Source: an uncultured Blautia sp. (GTDB taxonomy: Bacteria > Bacillota > Clostridia > Lachnospirales > Lachnospiraceae). Taken from it: a stretch of DNA of 54,305 bases. Under the pieces are notes generated by a model. That model was not told where the DNA came from, searched no databases, and saw only the letters and a program-made list of their open reading frames with translations. Both the position numbers and the translations under genes were made by a program. The DNA lies in the NCBI GenBank assembly GCA_900539145.1, contig UQAX01000014.1:1-54305 (forward strand), written 5' to 3'. Of the stretch, positions 43,126 through 51,808 are shown in pieces (positions within the stretch are counted from its first letter, which is position 1; each line of letters opens with the position of its first letter).

Positions 43126-44493
43126 ATGAAACATCAAACAGATTTAGGAAAAGACCGAATTCCCATTCTGGTTTTAAAGCTGGCAATTCCTTCTATGATT
43201 GCACAGTTTGTCACTGTTTTATACAGTATCATTGACCGAATGTTTATTGGAAATATTAAAGAAATCGGAGATGCAGCCCTTGCCGGAGTAGGTGTATGCG
43301 GTCCTATTGTCACACTTCTAACCTCGTTTGGTACGCTAATCGGTTTAGGCGGTTCCATTTTAATGTCCATGCGTATGGGCGCAGGAAGAAAAAAACAGGC
43401 AGAGTCTATTCTCGCTCACAGCTTTGCTATGCTGGTTCTTTTTTCCGCTGTACTGACTATACTGTTCTTAGTAAGTAAAAAATATCTGCTCAACTGGTTC
43501 GGCGCAAGCCCGGTAACCTTCCCTTATGCAGATGCTTACCTTACTATTTATACTGCGGGAACGTTTTTTGCCCTGATGGCGATTGGGCTGAATTATTTTA
43601 TTACCTGTCAGGGCTTTCCTGCCGTGGGAATGCTGACTGTTTTAATCGGCGCTGTTACCAATATTATTTTAGATCCTGTCTTCATTTTCCTGTTAGATAT
43701 GAAGGTTGCCGGCGCTGCCATTGCTACGGTTATTGCACAATTTGCATCCTGTGCCTTTGCCTTTTGCTTTTTAATCGGCAAGAAAGTGCCCATTAGAATT
43801 ACGTTATTGAAAAAGCAGTCCTTTTCACCTGTAATCGTGCAGAAAATTTTAACACTGGGGATTTCCCCTTTTCTGATACTTGCCACAGACAGTGTAATTA
43901 TCATTGTTCTAAACTCTGTGCTGCAAAAATTCGGCGGTCCTTCAGAGGGTGACATTTTAATCACCTGCGCCACCATCGTGCAGAGCTTTATGATGCTGAT
44001 TACCGGCCCTATGCTGGGAATTTCCAGCGGTACACAGGCAATTTTAAGCTATAACTACGGAGCAAAGGAAATCAAACGAGTCAGAAAAGCAGAAAAATAC
44101 ATTTTAATTCTCTGCCTTTGCTTTACCACTCTCATGTTTGTGCTTTCCCGTATTGTGCCTCAGTATTTCATCCGCATTTTCACAAAAGACGCTCTGCAAA
44201 TGGAGCTTTGTACATGGGGCATCGGAGTATTTACTTTAATGATTATTCCTCTTAGCTTTCAGTATGTATTTGTGGATGGCTTCACAGCCCTTGGAAGAAG
44301 CAAGACAGCCCTGTTCCTTTCTCTTTCCAGAAAGGGAAACTATATGCTTTTCACCATTCTTCTTCCTATTTTCTTTGGGGCAAGAAGCGCTTTCTACGCA
44401 CAGCCTATCGCAGATGGGATTGCCGCTGTTATGGCAACAGTGGGCTTTCTTCTGATATTTAACAAGCACTTGGAAAAACGTGCAAATTCATAA
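43126..44493 (+). CDS. MATE-family efflux transporter
   Basis: A 455-residue transporter of the MATE/NorM-DinF fold with twelve membrane segments in two halves (SMIAQFVTVLYSIIDRMFIG in the first; the matching ILGISPFL stretch in the second). It exports cationic drugs or metabolites with sodium or proton exchange; the substrate is unknown. The gene diverges from the xdh-type operon and is 17 nt upstream of a lipoprotein gene, with which it may be co-transcribed. Confidence 0.9.
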   Translation: MKHQTDLGKDRIPILVLKLAIPSMIAQFVTVLYSIIDRMFIGNIKEIGDAALAGVGVCGPIVTLLTSFGTLIGLGGSILMSMRMGAGRKKQAESILAHSFAMLVLFSAVLTILFLVSKKYLLNWFGASPVTFPYADAYLTIYTAGTFFALMAIGLNYFITCQGFPAVGMLTVLIGAVTNIILDPVFIFLLDMKVAGAAIATVIAQFASCAFAFCFLIGKKVPIRITLLKKQSFSPVIVQKILTLGISPFLILATDSVIIIVLNSVLQKFGGPSEGDILITCATIVQSFMMLITGPMLGISSGTQAILSYNYGAKEIKRVRKAEKYILILCLCFTTLMFVLSRIVPQYFIRIFTKDALQMELCTWGIGVFTLMIIPLSFQYVFVDGFTALGRSKTALFLSLSRKGNYMLFTILLPIFFGARSAFYAQPIADGIAAVMATVGFLLIFNKHLEKRANS

Positions 44494-44510
44494 CACAGGA
44501 GGTTTTGTCT

Positions 44511-45275
44511 ATGAAAAAATTTTTACTTGTATTACTTGCAGCAACAGCCACCTTATCTTTTACAGGATGTCAAAAAGAAGATAATTCTCAAAAAGCCGAA
44601 GAAGCCGAGCTTGATGCGGTTTCCTCCTCTTTAAGCGGAACATTAGTGAAATACACCGGTACAGAAATATCCATTGAAACTTCGGAAGGTGAAACACTGT
44701 CCTTTGATAATTGTGAAAAAGCGCAGCTTGATTTGGAAAACGGCATTGTTCCCGGAAATGAAGTAACGCTTATGTATGTAGGCGCTATTGAAGATACGAA
44801 TACCAATAAGGTAAAAGTAAGAAAAATCACTGCCACAGCAGACAATTCCAGCGTTCTGGCTCTGGCAAAAAAGGCAGAGGAAAGTATTCCCAACAGTACG
44901 GGGTCTCCGGTTGTCTTAGAAGAAGACGACAAGAACAACGAGGAAGATGATAAACAGCAAGAGATCGAAAAGCAGGACGATAAAAAAGAAAAACCTGATG
45001 AAAAAGTCCCTTCAAAAGAAAATGACAAAAAAGGCGACAACGAAGAGGATGAGAAGGAAGAAACCAATGGCGGTGAGTTTGCAGTGGGAGACTCCAAAGA
45101 AACTACCATTGCCAGCAGTGTGTATGTCCGTGCAGAACCAAAAAGCGGCTCTGAAATTCTGGGCACTTTATATACGGATGCTGCCGTAACTATCACAAAC
45201 ATAGACGGAAGCGGCTGGTATGAGGTGGATTTTGAAGGACAGAAAGGATATATCTGGAAGGATTATGTAAACTAA
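44511..45275 (+). CDS. Lipoprotein with C-terminal bacterial SH3 domain
   Basis: A 254-residue lipoprotein: signal with lipobox FTGC (Cys about 20), a small beta-rich domain (about 35-110), a long Glu/Asp/Lys-rich spacer (about 125-195), and an SH3_3 domain (about 200-254; SSVYVRAEPKSGSEILG and GYIWKDYV). It is probably anchored to the membrane with the SH3 domain reaching the wall. ATG 44511 follows AGGAGG; the longer frame begins with a TTG two codons upstream. Role unknown. Confidence 0.8.
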   Translation: MKKFLLVLLAATATLSFTGCQKEDNSQKAEEAELDAVSSSLSGTLVKYTGTEISIETSEGETLSFDNCEKAQLDLENGIVPGNEVTLMYVGAIEDTNTNKVKVRKITATADNSSVLALAKKAEESIPNSTGSPVVLEEDDKNNEEDDKQQEIEKQDDKKEKPDEKVPSKENDKKGDNEEDEKEETNGGEFAVGDSKETTIASSVYVRAEPKSGSEILGTLYTDAAVTITNIDGSGWYEVDFEGQKGYIWKDYVN

Positions 45276-45333
45276 AAACAATGTTCTAAGTGATTAAAGA
45301 TATTTAGAGTTGTCTTTTTAAGCTTATATCAAA

Positions 45334-45379
45334 AATAGCCATACATTTTTGACAAATTTGCCAAAAATGTATGGCTATT
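45334..45379. repeat. Dispersed intergenic hairpin element, copy 4 (short form)
   Basis: AATAGCCATACATTTTT (45334-45350) and its exact complement (45363-45379) form a 17-bp stem with loop GACAAATTTGCC. The arms and loop match the short core of copies 1-3. It lies between the convergent SH3 lipoprotein and binding-protein genes and is well placed to terminate both. Confidence 0.78.
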
Positions 45380-45394
45380 CTTAATTACTGCTTA

Positions 45395-46471
45395 TTATTC
45401 TGAAAGTATTCCCTCAGCAAGTGTCTCTACGCCATCCACTGTGCGAACACCGCTGGCAAAAATTTCATTTAACATAACGGGAATGACTTTGTTATTTTTT
45501 ACTGCATTCATTTCTGCAAACATCTCGTCCTGCAAAAATAAATCCATCTTTTCTTCTTTTATCAATTCCTCATCATCGTCCAAATACGGCGTATAGGTAA
45601 TAAACAGTACGTCCGGATTTGCCTCGGCAACTTCCTCTGCCGTCATCACTGCACTCTCCTGCTTTGCAAGAGTTCCGCCAATCTGATTTACCATATCTCC
45701 CGCAAGACTGTCCGCACCGTAATTGATAAACCCGTCTGTTCCCTTTTCCAAAATCAAAACAGAAGTCTCTTTTCCCGTCTTCTCAACCTTTTTCTTGATT
45801 TCTTTTACCTTGTCTTTCATGGATTTTACAAGCTCATCTGCTTTTTCTTCTACCTGAAAGATTTTTCCTATATTTTTAATATCGTGATATTCGTTTTCCA
45901 GCGTATCTTTTTCAGATGCGGTATTGGTGTTCATATATACGTTCACATTCTGATTCAGCCATTCCTGCGGCTCTCCCAGCGTGCTTTCCTCAAAGTAAGA
46001 AACCCATGAAAAAATCATATCCGGTTCTTCTGCTGTAATTGTTTCTTTGGAAGGCGTAAATTCCTCCAAATTCTTCAGCTTGCTAAAGGCCTCCTGATAT
46101 TCTTCTAAAACCGGCTGCTCTATCCCTGCTACTGCTGCAATCTTGTCTTCCAGACCAAGGGCTAACATCGTTTCTACATTTCCCTGATAAACTGCCACCA
46201 CCTTTTCCGGCTGTTTTTCATAGACCGTTTCATATTCTTTGCCATCCGGTCCTTGGGTTTTAATTGTCAGAGGATAATAAGAAGCTTCTTCTTTTTCTGC
46301 ACTTTTTGTATTCTTTGATGTTTGTTTTTCTTCTGTTTTCTCCGTATTCTTAACAGCCTCTTTTTTGCTGCTGCTTTTATCAGAAGTATTGCTGTAACAA
46401 GTTCCCACACCTATTGCCACGGCAACTGTAAGCACACCTGCAACCAGCCATTTCTTTGTCTTCTGTTCCAT
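45395..46471 (-). CDS. Iron/cobalamin-type ABC solute-binding protein, no permease nearby
   Basis: A 358-residue exported protein: hydrophobic signal segment (8-25), a Lys/Glu/Ser-rich linker (30-65), and a periplasmic-binding fold of the Fe-siderophore/B12 type (about 80-355; KVVAVYQGNVETMLALGL, EEPDMIFSW, SLAGDMVNQIGG). The signal ends GVGTC, so lipid anchoring at that Cys is possible though the lipobox is poor. No permease or ATPase is adjacent. It lies 11 nt after asnA and may be translated from the same message. Confidence 0.8.
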   Translation of the reverse strand: MEQKTKKWLVAGVLTVAVAIGVGTCYSNTSDKSSSKKEAVKNTEKTEEKQTSKNTKSAEKEEASYYPLTIKTQGPDGKEYETVYEKQPEKVVAVYQGNVETMLALGLEDKIAAVAGIEQPVLEEYQEAFSKLKNLEEFTPSKETITAEEPDMIFSWVSYFEESTLGEPQEWLNQNVNVYMNTNTASEKDTLENEYHDIKNIGKIFQVEEKADELVKSMKDKVKEIKKKVEKTGKETSVLILEKGTDGFINYGADSLAGDMVNQIGGTLAKQESAVMTAEEVAEANPDVLFITYTPYLDDDEELIKEEKMDLFLQDEMFAEMNAVKNNKVIPVMLNEIFASGVRTVDGVETLAEGILSE

Positions 46472-46482
46472 TCTGCTCTCCT

Positions 46483-47490
46483 CTATAAAATCTCTATTCC
46501 CGCTTTTTTACATGCTGTCAGAGTTTCTTCGTCCCAAATAGATGCCTGAACCTCTCCCACGTGTACTTTTCCCAAAAACAGCATACAAATTCTGGACTGA
46601 CCGATACCACCTCCTATGGTAAGAGGCAACTCTCCGTTTAAAAGCTTTTTATGGAAAGGAAGATTTCTTCTCTCCTCACAGCCTGCCTTTTTTAATTGTT
46701 CATCTAAAGATTTTTCATCTACACGAATACCCATAGAGGAAATTTCCAGCGCACACTGTAAAGGCTCATGCCAGAATAAAATATCGCAGTTTAATTTCCA
46801 GTCATCATAATCCGGCGCTCTGCCGTCATGCTTTTCTCCTGATGCCAGCACATCACCAATCTGCATAATACAAACTGTTTTGTGCTCCTTTGTATATGCC
46901 TGCTCCCTCTCCTTTGGTGTCAAGGATGGATATAAATCCTCCAATTCCTGAGAAGTGATAAAGGCTACGTCACGACAAAGCTCTGTATCCAAATTCTCAT
47001 ACTGATATTTGATTTCATCCAACGCATTGCAGATAGTCCCCACAATACGCTGCACGGTACTTTTTAAATAATCCAAGGTGCGTTCTTCTCTTGTAATAAT
47101 TTTTTCCCAATCCCACTGGTCAACATAAATAGAATGAAGATTATCCAGCTCTTCATCTCTGCGGATTGCGTTCATGTCTGTCAAAAGTCCTTTTCCCACA
47201 TGAAAATCATAATGGTACAGCGCCATACGTTTCCATTTTGCCAGAGAATGAACTACCTGTGCCGTAGTTCCTGCGTCAGGAATATCGAAATTTACCGGAC
47301 GCTCCACGCCATTTAAGTCATCATTTAATCCCATAGCCGGGTCAACAAACAAAGGCGCTGTTACCCTTTTTAACTTTAACGCCATACACAGCTTTTTCTG
47401 CATAAGATTTTTAATTGCTCCGATTGCCTCCTGTGTTTCGTATCTGGATAAGCATGAATGATAGTCTTTCGGTATGATTACTGTTCCCAT
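46483..47490 (-). CDS. asnA: Aspartate-ammonia ligase
   Basis: A 335-residue ammonia-dependent asparagine synthetase, class II aminoacyl-tRNA synthetase-like fold, near the family's standard length. Family stretches are VDPAMGLNDDLNGVERPV, HSIYVDQWDWE and LPLTIGGGIGQSRICML. It makes asparagine from aspartate, ATP and ammonia in the cytoplasm. The promoter has TTTACA and TAGAAT; no T-box leader is visible in the short upstream region. A DtxR-family gene lies divergent. Confidence 0.95.
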   Translation of the reverse strand: MGTVIIPKDYHSCLSRYETQEAIGAIKNLMQKKLCMALKLKRVTAPLFVDPAMGLNDDLNGVERPVNFDIPDAGTTAQVVHSLAKWKRMALYHYDFHVGKGLLTDMNAIRRDEELDNLHSIYVDQWDWEKIITREERTLDYLKSTVQRIVGTICNALDEIKYQYENLDTELCRDVAFITSQELEDLYPSLTPKEREQAYTKEHKTVCIMQIGDVLASGEKHDGRAPDYDDWKLNCDILFWHEPLQCALEISSMGIRVDEKSLDEQLKKAGCEERRNLPFHKKLLNGELPLTIGGGIGQSRICMLFLGKVHVGEVQASIWDEETLTACKKAGIEIL

Positions 47491-47521
47491 TTACTTTCCT
47501 CCGTCAAATATTATGTGTTTT

Positions 47522-47607
47522 ATTCTAGTACAAAACCTTCGGAATGTAAACATAAATAACATTCAAGTTCTTATTGGTTTGAACTTCTTAGCAAAATATG
47601 GTATCCT
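47522..47607. promoter_or_regulatory. Divergent promoters of asnA and the DtxR-type gene
   Basis: Minus strand: TTTACA (47545-47550), 17 bp, TAGAAT (47522-47527) for asnA. Plus strand: TTGAAC (47579-47584), 17 bp, TATCCT (47602-47607) for the DtxR-type gene. AAGTTC (47565-47570) and GAACTT (47581-47586) form an inverted repeat across the plus-strand -35 and could be an operator. Confidence 0.6.
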
Positions 47608-47642
47608 AATATCAGTATATTTTTGAAGGAAGGAGTCGCTGC

Positions 47643-48032
47643 ATGAAAATACAGGAATCTGCTGAGAACTATTTGGAAACTATTCTCGTTATCAGCAAAC
47701 GCAAGCCTCAGGTTCGCTCTATTGATATCGCAAATGAATTGTCCTTTTCCAAACCAAGTGTCAGCGTTGCCATGAAAAATCTCCGTCTAAACGGGTATAT
47801 TAACGTTAATCAGGAAGGCTATATCACCCTGACAGAGTCCGGGCTTGCCATTGCAGAAAAAATATATGAGCGCCACGAACTTTTAAGTACATGGCTGATA
47901 AAACTGGGCGTAGCTCCTGAAACAGCCTCTGAGGATGCCTGCCGTATGGAACATGTCATTAGTACAGAAAGCTTTCTCGCAATTAAACAACATACACAAA
48001 ACATGGCAAAAAAGCATAACAATGAAAATTAA
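47643..48032 (+). CDS. DtxR/MntR-family metal-dependent regulator
   Basis: A 129-residue regulator with an N-terminal winged helix (IDIANELSFSKPSVSVAMKNL, about 28-48) and a dimerisation/metal domain, without the SH3-like third domain. Metal-site residues are His78 (RHELL), Cys100, Glu103 and His104 (CRMEH). The Cys matches iron-type DtxR/IdeR and not MntR, which has Glu; the first ligand position carries Asn (ENYLET). Iron sensing is thus the better guess. It faces the asnA/binding-protein operon. Confidence 0.85.
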   Translation: MKIQESAENYLETILVISKRKPQVRSIDIANELSFSKPSVSVAMKNLRLNGYINVNQEGYITLTESGLAIAEKIYERHELLSTWLIKLGVAPETASEDACRMEHVISTESFLAIKQHTQNMAKKHNNEN

Positions 48033-48040
48033 GCAAAAAG

Positions 48041-48080
48041 CAACAGCTATCATCAATTTCGTTGATAGCTGTTGTTCTTT
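48041..48080. terminator. Bidirectional terminator between DtxR-type and DivIVA-like genes
   Basis: CAACAGCTATCA (48041-48052) and TGATAGCTGTTG (48063-48074) pair perfectly over a 10-nt loop. T-rich tracts follow on both strands, which fits the convergent genes on either side. Confidence 0.85.
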
Positions 48081-48673
48081 TATTTCTTATTCTTCTCCAT
48101 CTGCTCCGCTACTTTTTTCTTAATCCCATTCATTTTCTGATAGGTTTCCCCAAGGCTTTGCTGTGTTTTGTTAATAATATTCACATACTCGGCAATTTTG
48201 TACTGCACTTCTGAAACAGCATTTCTTACGCCTTCATAATCTGCCTCTGAGCCAATGTTTCGTTCTGCTTCCTGCAGCTTTTCTTTTAAATCCTGATTTT
48301 CGGTACGAAGTCTTAATACTTCTCTGCCCAGTTTTTCTTTCAGCACTCTCTTTTCTGCTTCCAGTCTTGCCACATCCGAATGAGCTGCTTTATACTGCTC
48401 TTCCAGCTTTTCCAAATCTTCTTCTAACTTTGCATTTTCTGTTTCATATTTCTCAAGCTTTACTCCATTTTCTTCTATAAGAGCGGCTTCATTCGCTTCC
48501 TTTTGTACTAAAAGCGTCTCCAGCTCGTGAATTCTTGCCTTGTAGTTTGCTGCAGCTTCCTCGCTTTCCTTTTTTAAGCAAAAAATTTGCTCGTTCATGC
48601 TTTCTACGTATTCAATAACTTCATCACGTCTGTAACCTCCCACTGAGGTTCTGAATGTAATTTCATTCTCCAT
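48080..48673 (-). CDS. DivIVA-like coiled-coil protein
   Basis: A 197-residue protein that begins with ITFRTSVGGYRRDEVIEYVE, matching the DivIVA N-terminal membrane-binding segment, then an almost continuous coiled coil (about 20-195) rich in Glu, Lys and Leu. It is probably a cytoplasmic scaffold at the division site or cell pole. It is alone between a terminator and the tRNA-Arg promoter region; AAAGGGGAG supports the start. Confidence 0.72.
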   Translation of the reverse strand: MENEITFRTSVGGYRRDEVIEYVESMNEQIFCLKKESEEAAANYKARIHELETLLVQKEANEAALIEENGVKLEKYETENAKLEEDLEKLEEQYKAAHSDVARLEAEKRVLKEKLGREVLRLRTENQDLKEKLQEAERNIGSEADYEGVRNAVSEVQYKIAEYVNIINKTQQSLGETYQKMNGIKKKVAEQMEKNKK

Positions 48674-48818
48674 GTATATTCTCCCCTTTATGTATAAAAT
48701 TAAAATTTTCTCCCCTGCATCTTTTATTATCTTATCACGTATTTTGTAATTCTTCCAGCTTATTTCATAGAAAATCCATATCTTTTTTTCGTTTTTTAAA
48801 TTTTTTTCAAAAAAGGTA

Positions 48819-48847
48819 TTGACATTTCTAAGCTTATACCCTATAAT
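48819..48847 (+). promoter_or_regulatory. Consensus promoter of tRNA-Arg
   Basis: TTGACA (48819-48824), 17-bp spacer, TATAAT (48842-48847), about 34 nt before the tRNA. It is a perfect sigma-A promoter, as usual for stable RNA genes. Confidence 0.9.
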
Positions 48848-48880
48848 CAGTTTTGTTGCTGAGGCAGTCAGCTAACAAAT

Positions 48881-48954
48881 GTGCGTTTAGCTCAGCTGGA
48901 TAGAGCGTTTGGCTACGGACCAAAAGGTCGGGGGTTCGAATCCTCTAACGCACG
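48881..48954 (+). tRNA. tRNA-Arg (anticodon ACG)
   Basis: A 74-nt cloverleaf with a 7-bp acceptor stem GTGCGTT / AACGCAC, the D-arm TAGCTCAGCTGGATAGAGC, anticodon loop CTACGGA with ACG at 48915-48917, and the T-arm GGTTCGAATCC. No CCA is encoded. The first anticodon base is expected to be changed to inosine by TadA. Confidence 0.95.
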
Positions 48955-48955
48955 T

Positions 48956-48991
48956 AAATCCCTTACATCTTAGGATGTAAGGGATTTTTTT
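48956..48991 (+). terminator. Terminator of tRNA-Arg
   Basis: AATCCCTTACATC (48957-48969) pairs with GATGTAAGGGATT (48974-48986) over a 4-nt loop and is followed by a T run, directly after the tRNA. Confidence 0.9.
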
Positions 48992-49073
48992 GTTTCACAG
49001 GAAATTGCGCAACAACGCAATCTTTTTTACCTGACCTTATTATAAAAATTATTTTCAATGAAAGGATTTTAAT

Positions 49074-50762
49074 ATGTTTACTTCACAGCAGCTCAGACAA
49101 CAGCTTTCTTCCATTCACCGGAAAAGCTACCCTGCCTACAAGACATTAAAAGGCATTTACGATTTCAAGCACTTTCTTCTTTCCATAGACCATGTGCAGG
49201 GAGACCCCTTTGCCTCCCCTTCTCATTTAAGTATTCAGGTTCCGGCAAAAATTGCCGCTTTCCCTGCCTTCTGCTTTTCTGCAAAAAACGTACGGATTGC
49301 TGTGCAGGATTATCTTTTGCGAAAATTTTCCCAGCAGCTTTCCATCTATAATTTTAAAGCAAAAGGCTCCGGCAAAAGCGGTTCTATCTCCACCTCTGTC
49401 TGCGGACAGGAGGTCTTAGAGCGTACTGCCTGTGAAATAAGCTCCGACTTTGTTACGGTTCGTTTTACTGTGGGATTTCCTGCTAACGGAAGAACCATCA
49501 ATGCTTTTGAATTGGAAAAAATCCTTTTTGAATTTCTTCCTTCCTGTGTGGAAAAATCACTGCTTTATAAAAATCTTTCCCAAAAAGCTGTGGAAAGCGT
49601 TGTCTTCCTTGCCGAAGACCAAGAATTTCTGCGACAGGAATTAAAAAAGCGCCAGCTTGTTGCCTTTGTTGCCAATCATTCAATTCTCCCAAGAGAAAGC
49701 GGCATTTCCCAAAAACCAATGAAAAATGCAGTTCCATTTCAATCTCCCGCTTCATTGGAAACGGAAATTACGCTTCCCCATAAGGGCAAAATAAAAGGAA
49801 TGGCAATCCCTCAGGGTATCACCCTGATTGCAGGCGGCGGCTACCACGGAAAATCCACTCTTTTGACAGCCCTTGAAGACGGCGTATACAATCATATTGC
49901 CGGAGACGGCAGAGAATTTGTCCTTACAGACTCCTCCGCTGTAAAGCCGCGTGCAGAAGACGGGCGTTTCATTAAAGACGTAGATATATCCTTGTTTATC
50001 AACGACTTGCCTAACGGGAAAGATACCCATTGTTTTTCAACCTTGGACGCCAGCGGAAGCACCTCGCAGGCTGCCGGAATTGTGGAAGGTATGGAAGCCG
50101 GAAGCACCTTATTTTTACTGGACGAAGACACCTCTGCCACGAATTTCATGGTACGAGATGGGTTTATGCAGCAGGTTATCAGCCGTGACAAAGAACCCAT
50201 CACTCCGTTTTTAGAACGTGCTCCTCAATTATTTTCAAAAGCAGGCATTTCTACTATATTAGTAGCCGGCAGCTCAGGGGCTTTCTTTCATATTGCAGAT
50301 ACGGTTATTCAAATGGACCGTTATCAGGCTCTGGATATTACAGAAAAGGTCAAAAAGCTTTGTTCGCACTATCCGCTGCCCCCATCATCGGTACCGGATT
50401 TTTGTATGCCGTCTTCTAAACGTATTATGAGCAGTACAAAAAAATCCACATATAAAGATTTTAAAATGAAATGCCATAGCAAAGACAGTTTTTCCATTGG
50501 AAAAGACACTCTTGACTTAAGATATATCGAACAGCTCACAGATAAGGAGCAGACTGCTGCTTTAGGAGAATTGCTAAGATATGCTCAAGAACATCTGGTT
50601 GACGGAAAACGCACAATTTCTGAAATTATATCTGTTTTGCAAAACAAGATAGAAAAAGACGGATTTTCTGCATTTTTCGGCAATTCCTATATCCCCTGCG
50701 GTCTGGCAGTTCCACGTATTCAGGAAATCTTTTCCTGCTTTAACCGCTATCGAAGACCGTAA
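49074..50762 (+). CDS. ABC-class predicted ATPase (PF09818-like)
   Basis: A 562-residue protein of the family called predicted ATPase of the ABC class. An N-terminal domain (about 1-230) has RKSYPAYKTLKG and a Gly/Ser-rich KAKGSGKSGSIS stretch; the ATPase domain (about 240-430) has Walker A AGGGYHGKST, STLDASGSTSQAA in the signature region and Walker B TLFLLDEDTSATNFM. No membrane segment is seen. Its role in bacteria is unknown; RNA-binding relatives exist in trypanosomes. It is a single gene, with GAAAGGA upstream and a bidirectional terminator after it. Confidence 0.82.
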   Translation: MFTSQQLRQQLSSIHRKSYPAYKTLKGIYDFKHFLLSIDHVQGDPFASPSHLSIQVPAKIAAFPAFCFSAKNVRIAVQDYLLRKFSQQLSIYNFKAKGSGKSGSISTSVCGQEVLERTACEISSDFVTVRFTVGFPANGRTINAFELEKILFEFLPSCVEKSLLYKNLSQKAVESVVFLAEDQEFLRQELKKRQLVAFVANHSILPRESGISQKPMKNAVPFQSPASLETEITLPHKGKIKGMAIPQGITLIAGGGYHGKSTLLTALEDGVYNHIAGDGREFVLTDSSAVKPRAEDGRFIKDVDISLFINDLPNGKDTHCFSTLDASGSTSQAAGIVEGMEAGSTLFLLDEDTSATNFMVRDGFMQQVISRDKEPITPFLERAPQLFSKAGISTILVAGSSGAFFHIADTVIQMDRYQALDITEKVKKLCSHYPLPPSSVPDFCMPSSKRIMSSTKKSTYKDFKMKCHSKDSFSIGKDTLDLRYIEQLTDKEQTAALGELLRYAQEHLVDGKRTISEIISVLQNKIEKDGFSAFFGNSYIPCGLAVPRIQEIFSCFNRYRRP

Positions 50763-50772
50763 TTCTAAAAAA

Positions 50773-50833
50773 GGAGTTGTCCATTTAAACATTATCACAA
50801 ATATTTCCGGATAACGTTTAAAGTGACAACTCC
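50773..50833. terminator. Bidirectional long-arm terminator
   Basis: GGAGTTGTCCATTTAAAC (50773-50790) pairs with GTTTAAAGTGACAACTCC (50816-50833) with two mismatches. T runs follow on the plus side (CTTTTTAG) and on the minus side (TTTTTT). It separates the convergent ATPase and DegV genes. The arms resemble those at 36414 and 53944. Confidence 0.85.
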
Positions 50834-50839
50834 CTCTTT

Positions 50840-51736
50840 TTAGATTTCACATTTTTTCAAAATTCCCAGTCCCATAGGATAAGGTCCTGTATGTACGCCA
50901 ATGGTTGCCCCAATTTGCATGGTTTCCCATGTTTCAATATGGTATCCTTTCTCATTTAAGCTCTTTCTTAAATCTTCCTGAAAGGTTTCAAATTCCGGCA
51001 CCATCAGTCCCACTCCTGTAACAAGTGTATATTCATTTAAATCTATTTTTTCTTTTTCTACATAATCTAAAAATTTTTCTATAATCTTATGCAAAGATTT
51101 TTTTCTTCCTCTGCAAAGCTCCGTAGAACCAAGCTCTGCATCACAAAAGCGAAGAATTGGCTTAATATTCAGCATACTTCCTGCCAGACAGGCTGCTTTT
51201 CCTATTCTTCCCCCATGCTCCAGATATTTTAAATCCTTTGTAGTAAAAAAGATTTGTCCTGTATGTCTGATTTTTTTCAGAGCTTCCACTGCTGTTTCCA
51301 AATCTACATCCTGATTTCTAAGCTTCACTGCTTCTTTTACAAAAAGTCCCTGTAATGCTGTAACAAGCTGAGAGTTTACAACTTCTATTTTCGCCTGTGG
51401 ATATTCTTCCTCAACCTCTTCCTTTGCAGTAACTGCCGACTGCATGGAACCGCTGAAATTCTTGGTAAGGCATATACAGAGAACCGGCAATCCCTTTTTC
51501 ACCATTGGAATGAAAGCATCTATATAATCCTGTACAGAGGGCATGGATGTCTTTGGATAGCAGTCGGGATTATCTGTCATCTTCTGATAAAATTCTGTAA
51601 TTCTTGCTTCTTTACCCTCTTTCAAATAATTTTCTCCGTCAAAGGAAACATAAAAGGATACGACTGTAACTTCTTCTTGCGCTGTATAGTTCTCCGGCAA
51701 ATCACAGGAGCTGTCTGTAACAATTCCAAATTTCAT
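50840..51736 (-). CDS. DegV-family fatty-acid-binding protein
   Basis: A 298-residue DegV protein: IVTDSSCDLPENY at the start, TSMPSVQDYIDAF, CICLTKNFSGSMQSA, and the C-terminal VHTGPYPMGLGIL with the conserved HTGP. DegV/FakB proteins bind a fatty acid and present it to the FakA kinase, which is not in this window. The ribosome-binding site is weak. It faces a TetR gene across a perfect 20-bp palindrome, which suggests control by that repressor. Confidence 0.92.
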   Translation of the reverse strand: MKFGIVTDSSCDLPENYTAQEEVTVVSFYVSFDGENYLKEGKEARITEFYQKMTDNPDCYPKTSMPSVQDYIDAFIPMVKKGLPVLCICLTKNFSGSMQSAVTAKEEVEEEYPQAKIEVVNSQLVTALQGLFVKEAVKLRNQDVDLETAVEALKKIRHTGQIFFTTKDLKYLEHGGRIGKAACLAGSMLNIKPILRFCDAELGSTELCRGRKKSLHKIIEKFLDYVEKEKIDLNEYTLVTGVGLMVPEFETFQEDLRKSLNEKGYHIETWETMQIGATIGVHTGPYPMGLGILKKCEI

Positions 51737-51788
51737 TTTCTTTCAGCCTTTCTTGCTTTTCCTATTTTATTCTGATATTATTCCATTA

Positions 51789-51808
51789 AATGTTACAATT
51801 GTAACATT
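51789..51808. promoter_or_regulatory. Perfect 20-bp palindrome, probable TetR operator
   Basis: AATGTTACAATTGTAACATT is a complete palindrome midway between the divergent DegV and TetR genes. Length, symmetry and place fit a TetR-dimer operator that controls both genes. Confidence 0.75.

Noticed and set aside
44588..45202. A 204-codon minus-strand open frame rich in Ser and Phe
   Set aside because: It is the complement of the Glu/Lys-rich spacer of the SH3 lipoprotein; no start site and no family resemblance.
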